64,000 nt of DNA, from assembly GCF_001083785.1 (NCBI RefSeq), contig NZ_LAVL01000001.1, positions 1 through 64,000 of the forward strand. Direction: 5' to 3'. Shown piece after piece: positions 60,613 through 64,000 of the stretch (position 1 is its first letter; each line of letters opens with the position of its first letter). This DNA comes from Nonomuraea sp. SBT364 (GTDB lineage: Bacteria > Actinomycetota > Actinomycetes > Streptosporangiales > Streptosporangiaceae). Below the pieces are notes generated by a model. It ran no database searches and was not told the origin of the DNA. It worked only from the letters and a program-made list of their open reading frames with translations. The position numbers and the translations under genes were made by a program.

Positions 60613-61012
60613 GCGCCGGTGGGCCGGAGGGAGCGGCGTACTGCGCCACCCCGTCGCCGAACGACCAGTCGATCGGCTCGTTCTCGGTCAAGGTGATGAA
60701 CACGTTGCGCGGCTCCGTCCCCGCGTACTCGTGGGCCAGTTCGGCGATCCGCCGGTAGAGCGCCTGCTTCCGCTCGGGTGTACGCCCGGAGCGCATCGTG
60801 ATCGCGACATACACGATGTCGTCGTCGCGGCGGATGCCGGGGAAGCCGCCGTAGCGCAGTGTGCTCGCGCTGCCGTCGTGGCCGGTCAGGACCTGGAAGA
60901 GGTCGTCGGGCGGGATGCCGATCGTCTCGACGAGGGCGTCGTGGACGGCGCGGCCGAGCGCGCCGAGCCGGTCGCCGTCGGCCGTCAGCGCGTCGATGCG
61001 GATGAAGGGCAT
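60605..61012 (-). CDS. Tautomerase-family protein
   Basis: 135 residues with catalytic Pro after the initiator Met (MPFIRID), an internal second half-like ITMRSGRT..KQALYRRIAEL and FITLTENEPIDWSFG, as in fused or trimeric MIF/4-OT-like tautomerases (MSAD/cis-CaaD-like). It probably acts on small unsaturated acids. It begins 1 nt after the TetR stop, forming a two-gene operon. Confidence 0.88.
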   Translation of the reverse strand: MPFIRIDALTADGDRLGALGRAVHDALVETIGIPPDDLFQVLTGHDGSASTLRYGGFPGIRRDDDIVYVAITMRSGRTPERKQALYRRIAELAHEYAGTEPRNVFITLTENEPIDWSFGDGVAQYAAPSGPPAPR

Positions 61013-61013
61013 G

Positions 61014-61583
61014 TCAGTGGTTCTCCTCGGGGTGGGACGAACGGGCGGCGAGCAGGCCGAGGGCGCCGTCGACGGCGCGGGCGTACACCTCGGCCGAGCC
61101 GGCGGCGCGGGCCAGCACGTAGGCGCCCTGCAGCATCGCGACCAGCGCGGTGGCCGTGGCGACGGGATCCAGCCCGGCGTGCGCGCGGTCTTCCGCCAGC
61201 AGGCCGGCCATCCGGCCGGTGAGCCAGGCGAACGTCTCCTCGATCGGCGCGCGCAGCCGAGGGTCCGCCATCACGTCCGGATCCTGGGTGAGGCGGCCGA
61301 CCGGGCAGCCCTTCAGCGCCTCCCGCTCCCGCCGCAGGTAGGCGGCGATTCGTTCCGTAGCGGTGCCGGGAGCGGTGAACGCGGCCTCCGCCCGGTCCCG
61401 CAACTCCCCGGCGCTACGGCCGATCGCGGCGAGCGCGAGGTCGGGCTTGCCGCGGAAGTGGTGGTACATGCTGCCCTGGCCCGCTCCGGACCGCTCCTGG
61501 ATGGCCTTCGGGCTGGTGCCCACGTAGCCGCGCTCCCACAGCAGCTCGCGGGCGCTCTCGATGAGCCGCTCCCTCGTGTCCAT
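61014..61583 (-). CDS. TetR-family regulator
   Basis: 189 residues. HTH: DTRERLIESARELLWERGYVGTSPKAIQERSGAGQGSMYHHFRGKPDLA; the C-terminus resembles the TetR_C_11/LmrA-like domain with a single cysteine (C93 in KGCPVG). First gene of an operon with the tautomerase. The palindrome 11 bp upstream is the likely autoregulatory operator. Confidence 0.92.
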   Translation of the reverse strand: MDTRERLIESARELLWERGYVGTSPKAIQERSGAGQGSMYHHFRGKPDLALAAIGRSAGELRDRAEAAFTAPGTATERIAAYLRREREALKGCPVGRLTQDPDVMADPRLRAPIEETFAWLTGRMAGLLAEDRAHAGLDPVATATALVAMLQGAYVLARAAGSAEVYARAVDGALGLLAARSSHPEENH

Positions 61584-61593
61584 GCCGTCAGTT

Positions 61594-61609
61594 TACATAC
61601 TAGTAGGTA
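61594..61609. promoter_or_regulatory. TetR operator candidate
   Basis: TACATACTAGTAGGTA is symmetric at 14 of 16 positions around CTAG and lies 11 bp upstream of the tetR start. Confidence 0.65.
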
Positions 61610-61711
61610 CAGAAGATCTGTCGGATGTTCGCCTGACAGAACGGGCGTTCAGCTAACCGTAGAGTCAGGACCACCCACATGCCGGTTGAAGAACGTACGC
61701 AAGTAGCCGTG

Positions 61712-62899
61712 ATGCGAATCCCCCTCATCCTCCTCCTCATGGCCACGCTGGCCGCCTGCACCGTCACTCCTCCGGCGGTCAGCCCGACGCCCGCGCCCGA
61801 GCGGTTACGGTCCGTCACCGGGCCCCAGATCTGCGCGGCCCTGCCCGAGCCGCTCCGGGTGTCCCTGGCCCTCGGCGCCAAGCTCGGCCACGGGGCGACG
61901 TGGGGCAACAATGTCGCCACCGCCACCGCCGCGGAGGGGAGGTGCCAGTGGTACGACGGCGCCCCACGTTCACTGAAGGTATGGGTCGAGGCCTACGGAA
62001 GTGCCACCCGGACCGCGACCGACCACGCGAAGCAGGAGTTCGCCGAGCTCAGAGCGTTCGCCGTGGAACTGTCCGAAAGACCGGACGACGACCTCCGCTC
62101 CTACGCCCTTCCCGTGGCGGCCGATCACGGCGACGCGGCGTTCAGCCAGACGTCGACCAAGGCCCGCAAGCCCAAGCGGCCCGGCTCCCGCAAGGTCCAG
62201 ATCATCCTCCGGCAGGGGCCCTGGCTGGTCAAGATCGAATATCGCGGCACGGAGGAGGACGGCGAACTGCCCGCCGAAGCCGAACTCCGCCGCGGCGCGG
62301 ACCAGGTCGCACGGGTCTTCAGCGCGGAAATGGCCAGGGACCCCGGCACCGTCGCCCCCGTCGACAGCGGGGTGTGCGGCGCCCTCTCGATCGCGGACGT
62401 GGCCTCGGCCTTCTACCCGTCCGTCACGGAGATGAGCAGCAGCGGCGACGCTGACGAAACCCTCTGCACCTGGACGATCCGGGACGAGGACCGGCGGGCG
62501 CCCGAGGTACCGGGAGGCGGCTACTGCGGCGGCGGAAAGATCACCCCGGAGGTCTTCGTCCCCCGCTGCGGCGACCTACGCGTCCACGTCATCGACCTCG
62601 GAGAGTCCGGCCGTCAGAACCATGAGACCTGGTTCGGCGACAGGTCCGAGAAGTACGACCACCACGCGTCTTTCCGGCGCCTCACCGGCATCGGGGACCG
62701 GGCGTTCGTCGTCGGCGACCAAGCTCATGTCCTGACCGGAGACCACCTCCTCGAGTTCGACTACTGGGGCGAGAACATCGGCGGCGGCAGCCGCGACGCC
62801 CTGGGCTTCCGGGAGCCGAGCCTCGACGAAGCCGCCCTCCGCAAGTCCTTGATCCGGCTTGCCCCGATCTTCGTGTCCGGCTTGTCCGCCCGCGCGTGA
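61712..62899 (+). CDS. Lipoprotein of unknown function
   Basis: 395 residues. Signal peptide with lipobox LAAC (ATLAACT). Two similar halves each contain a cysteine pair and GVCGALSIADV / GPQICAALPEP-type openings, like the DUF3558-type lipoproteins of actinobacteria. It has no enzymatic motif. The ATG at 61712 gives a contiguous signal peptide; 61679 is an alternative start. Confidence 0.8.
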   Translation: MRIPLILLLMATLAACTVTPPAVSPTPAPERLRSVTGPQICAALPEPLRVSLALGAKLGHGATWGNNVATATAAEGRCQWYDGAPRSLKVWVEAYGSATRTATDHAKQEFAELRAFAVELSERPDDDLRSYALPVAADHGDAAFSQTSTKARKPKRPGSRKVQIILRQGPWLVKIEYRGTEEDGELPAEAELRRGADQVARVFSAEMARDPGTVAPVDSGVCGALSIADVASAFYPSVTEMSSSGDADETLCTWTIRDEDRRAPEVPGGGYCGGGKITPEVFVPRCGDLRVHVIDLGESGRQNHETWFGDRSEKYDHHASFRRLTGIGDRAFVVGDQAHVLTGDHLLEFDYWGENIGGGSRDALGFREPSLDEAALRKSLIRLAPIFVSGLSARA

Positions 62900-62988
62900 G
62901 GCGTCCCTTGCTCCTCGTCGTGGCCCCGCGCGGGACGGCCGGCTCGTCGGAACCCGCTGCCGGTGACGATCGTGACCTGAGCGCGGGT

Positions 62989-63921
62989 TCACACGCCCGA
63001 GCGATGACGGCTCGGCGACACTCCGTGGGCGCGCTTGAAGGCCACGCTCAGCGAGAAGGGATTGGCGTAGCCGACGCGCTGGGCGACCACGTCGATCGTG
63101 GCGTCGGAGGAGCGCAGCAGATCGGCGGCGAGCGCCATGCGCCAGCCGGTGAGGTAGGTCATGGGCGGCTCCCCCACGAGCGTGGCGAACCGGCGGGCGA
63201 ACGCCGCCCGTGAGGCGCCCACCCTGCTCGCCAGCAGAGCCACCGTCCAGGGGTGGGCCGGGTCGCCGTGGATCAGCCCCAGCGCCGGGCCGATCAGCGG
63301 ATCGCTCTGCGCCCGGTACCAGCCGGGCGCGTGGGCGTCGGGGCGCGAGAACCAGGCGCGCAGCGTCGCGATCAGCGCCAGGTCCAGAAGCCTGTCGAGG
63401 ACGACCTGCTGTCCGGGCCCTTCGCCGTCGACCTCCTGCGCCAGCAGTTCCATGATCGGGGACCGTACGCTCGACCGGGGCACGAGCACGATCTCCGGCA
63501 GCGCGTTCAGGAGCCGCTCGCTCACCTCCCCGACGACGTTGTACGTGCCGCTGGCCACGATCGCCGACCCGCTGGAACTGTATCCGCTCGTACGCGGCCC
63601 GAGCCGTAGCTGGTCGGTGACGTCGAGGCCGTCCATCGTGGTCAGGCGGTTGCCCGGCCTGACGATGATCTCCGGCGGGGTCGCCGGGTCGTCGCCGATC
63701 GTGTACGGCTCCGGCCCTTTGATGATGGTCACGTCACCGGTGCGCATCAGCACCGGCTCTCCCACGTCGGGCACGATCCAGGCGTGCCCGCGCATGGCGG
63801 TGGCCAGGGCGAGCGTGGACTCGTCGGCGATCCGGAGCGACCACGGTGGTTCGAGGACGGCCTGGCAGAACGCCGCGCTGCGGGCACGGACACCGTCGAG
63901 GAGATCGGCGAGCGGGTCCAC
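62989..63921 (-). CDS. AraC-family regulator with cupin domain
   Basis: 310 residues. An N-terminal cupin (PPWSLRIADESTLALATAMRGHAW..GEPVLMRTGDVTIIKGPEPYTIGDDP) is followed by two C-terminal AraC HTH motifs (VALLASRVGASRAAFARRF and IDVVAQRVGYANPFSLSVAFKRAHGVSP). This AraC/Cupin_6 type often governs an adjacent oxidoreductase gene, which may lie beyond the right edge. GTG at 63921 is preferred over the 63951 start. Confidence 0.9.
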   Translation of the reverse strand: MDPLADLLDGVRARSAAFCQAVLEPPWSLRIADESTLALATAMRGHAWIVPDVGEPVLMRTGDVTIIKGPEPYTIGDDPATPPEIIVRPGNRLTTMDGLDVTDQLRLGPRTSGYSSSGSAIVASGTYNVVGEVSERLLNALPEIVLVPRSSVRSPIMELLAQEVDGEGPGQQVVLDRLLDLALIATLRAWFSRPDAHAPGWYRAQSDPLIGPALGLIHGDPAHPWTVALLASRVGASRAAFARRFATLVGEPPMTYLTGWRMALAADLLRSSDATIDVVAQRVGYANPFSLSVAFKRAHGVSPSRHRSGV

Positions 63922-64000
63922 GCCACCAGAGTAGACGAACAGAAATGCCAACGAGCGGACGGAATATGGATCGTCTTTCCGCGGGCGCTTTTACTGAGTG

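Noticed and set aside
63952-64000. Possible promoter of a right-hand gene
   Set aside because: Too little sequence to support a feature.

Overview
The window is very GC-rich with GTG/ATG starts, short intergenic gaps and many start-stop overlaps (ATGA, GTGA, TGATG). It carries an orn-tRNA-His pair, DUF5302, DUF4032, DUF2510 and Methyltransf_19-type proteins, an Ngc-type aminosugar ABC transporter and an actinobacterial-style c-di-AMP riboswitch. Together these point to a filamentous actinomycete, probably of the Streptosporangiales (Nonomuraea-like). The genus is an inference. No integrase, transposase, CRISPR array or rRNA operon was seen; it reads as chromosomal accessory/housekeeping sequence.

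Layout. 1-4.7 kb: tail of a membrane protein, DUF2510 protein, oligoribonuclease, tRNA-His with terminator, a tiny LuxR-HTH protein, lysine 6-aminotransferase and an HdeD-like protein. 4.7-10.1 kb: TrhA/hemolysin III protein, a penicillin-binding protein, a spermidine-synthase-like protein, an ArsR-HTH regulator and a divergent MFS exporter. 10.1-16.5 kb: a NarL-type two-component pair, beta-lactamase-like lipoprotein, pirin, Cu/Zn-SOD-like lipoprotein and pterin dehydratase. 16.5-28.2 kb: NgcEFG transporter, alkylsulfatase-like hydrolase, a TetR-controlled aminotransferase/PfkB kinase/class II aldolase set, DUF885 and DUF4032 proteins and an alpha/beta hydrolase. 28.3-32.2 kb: c-di-AMP riboswitch with a secreted barrel protein, DUF5302, CBS, MreB-like and SAM methyltransferase genes.

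32.2-38.7 kb holds the most striking unit: a minus-strand, translationally coupled operon HerA-like ATPase - SbcD - SbcC - NurA-like nuclease, with the same four-part composition as the archaeal HerA-Mre11-Rad50-NurA DNA-end-resection module, followed by a GTGA-coupled 47-codon ORF.

38.8-46.9 kb: a three-gene membrane/His-rich secreted/FixH-like operon, a decayed ATP-binding gene, a GntR/membrane-protein pair with a four-half-site operator, and an ABC exporter with its own two-component system. 46.9-64 kb: stress and efflux modules, each beside its own TetR/MarR/AraC regulator, two ECF sigma-factor units in series, and relics of an ABC ATPase and a SnoaL-like gene. Many intergenic spaces carry well-formed inverted repeats that can be assigned to the adjacent regulator.
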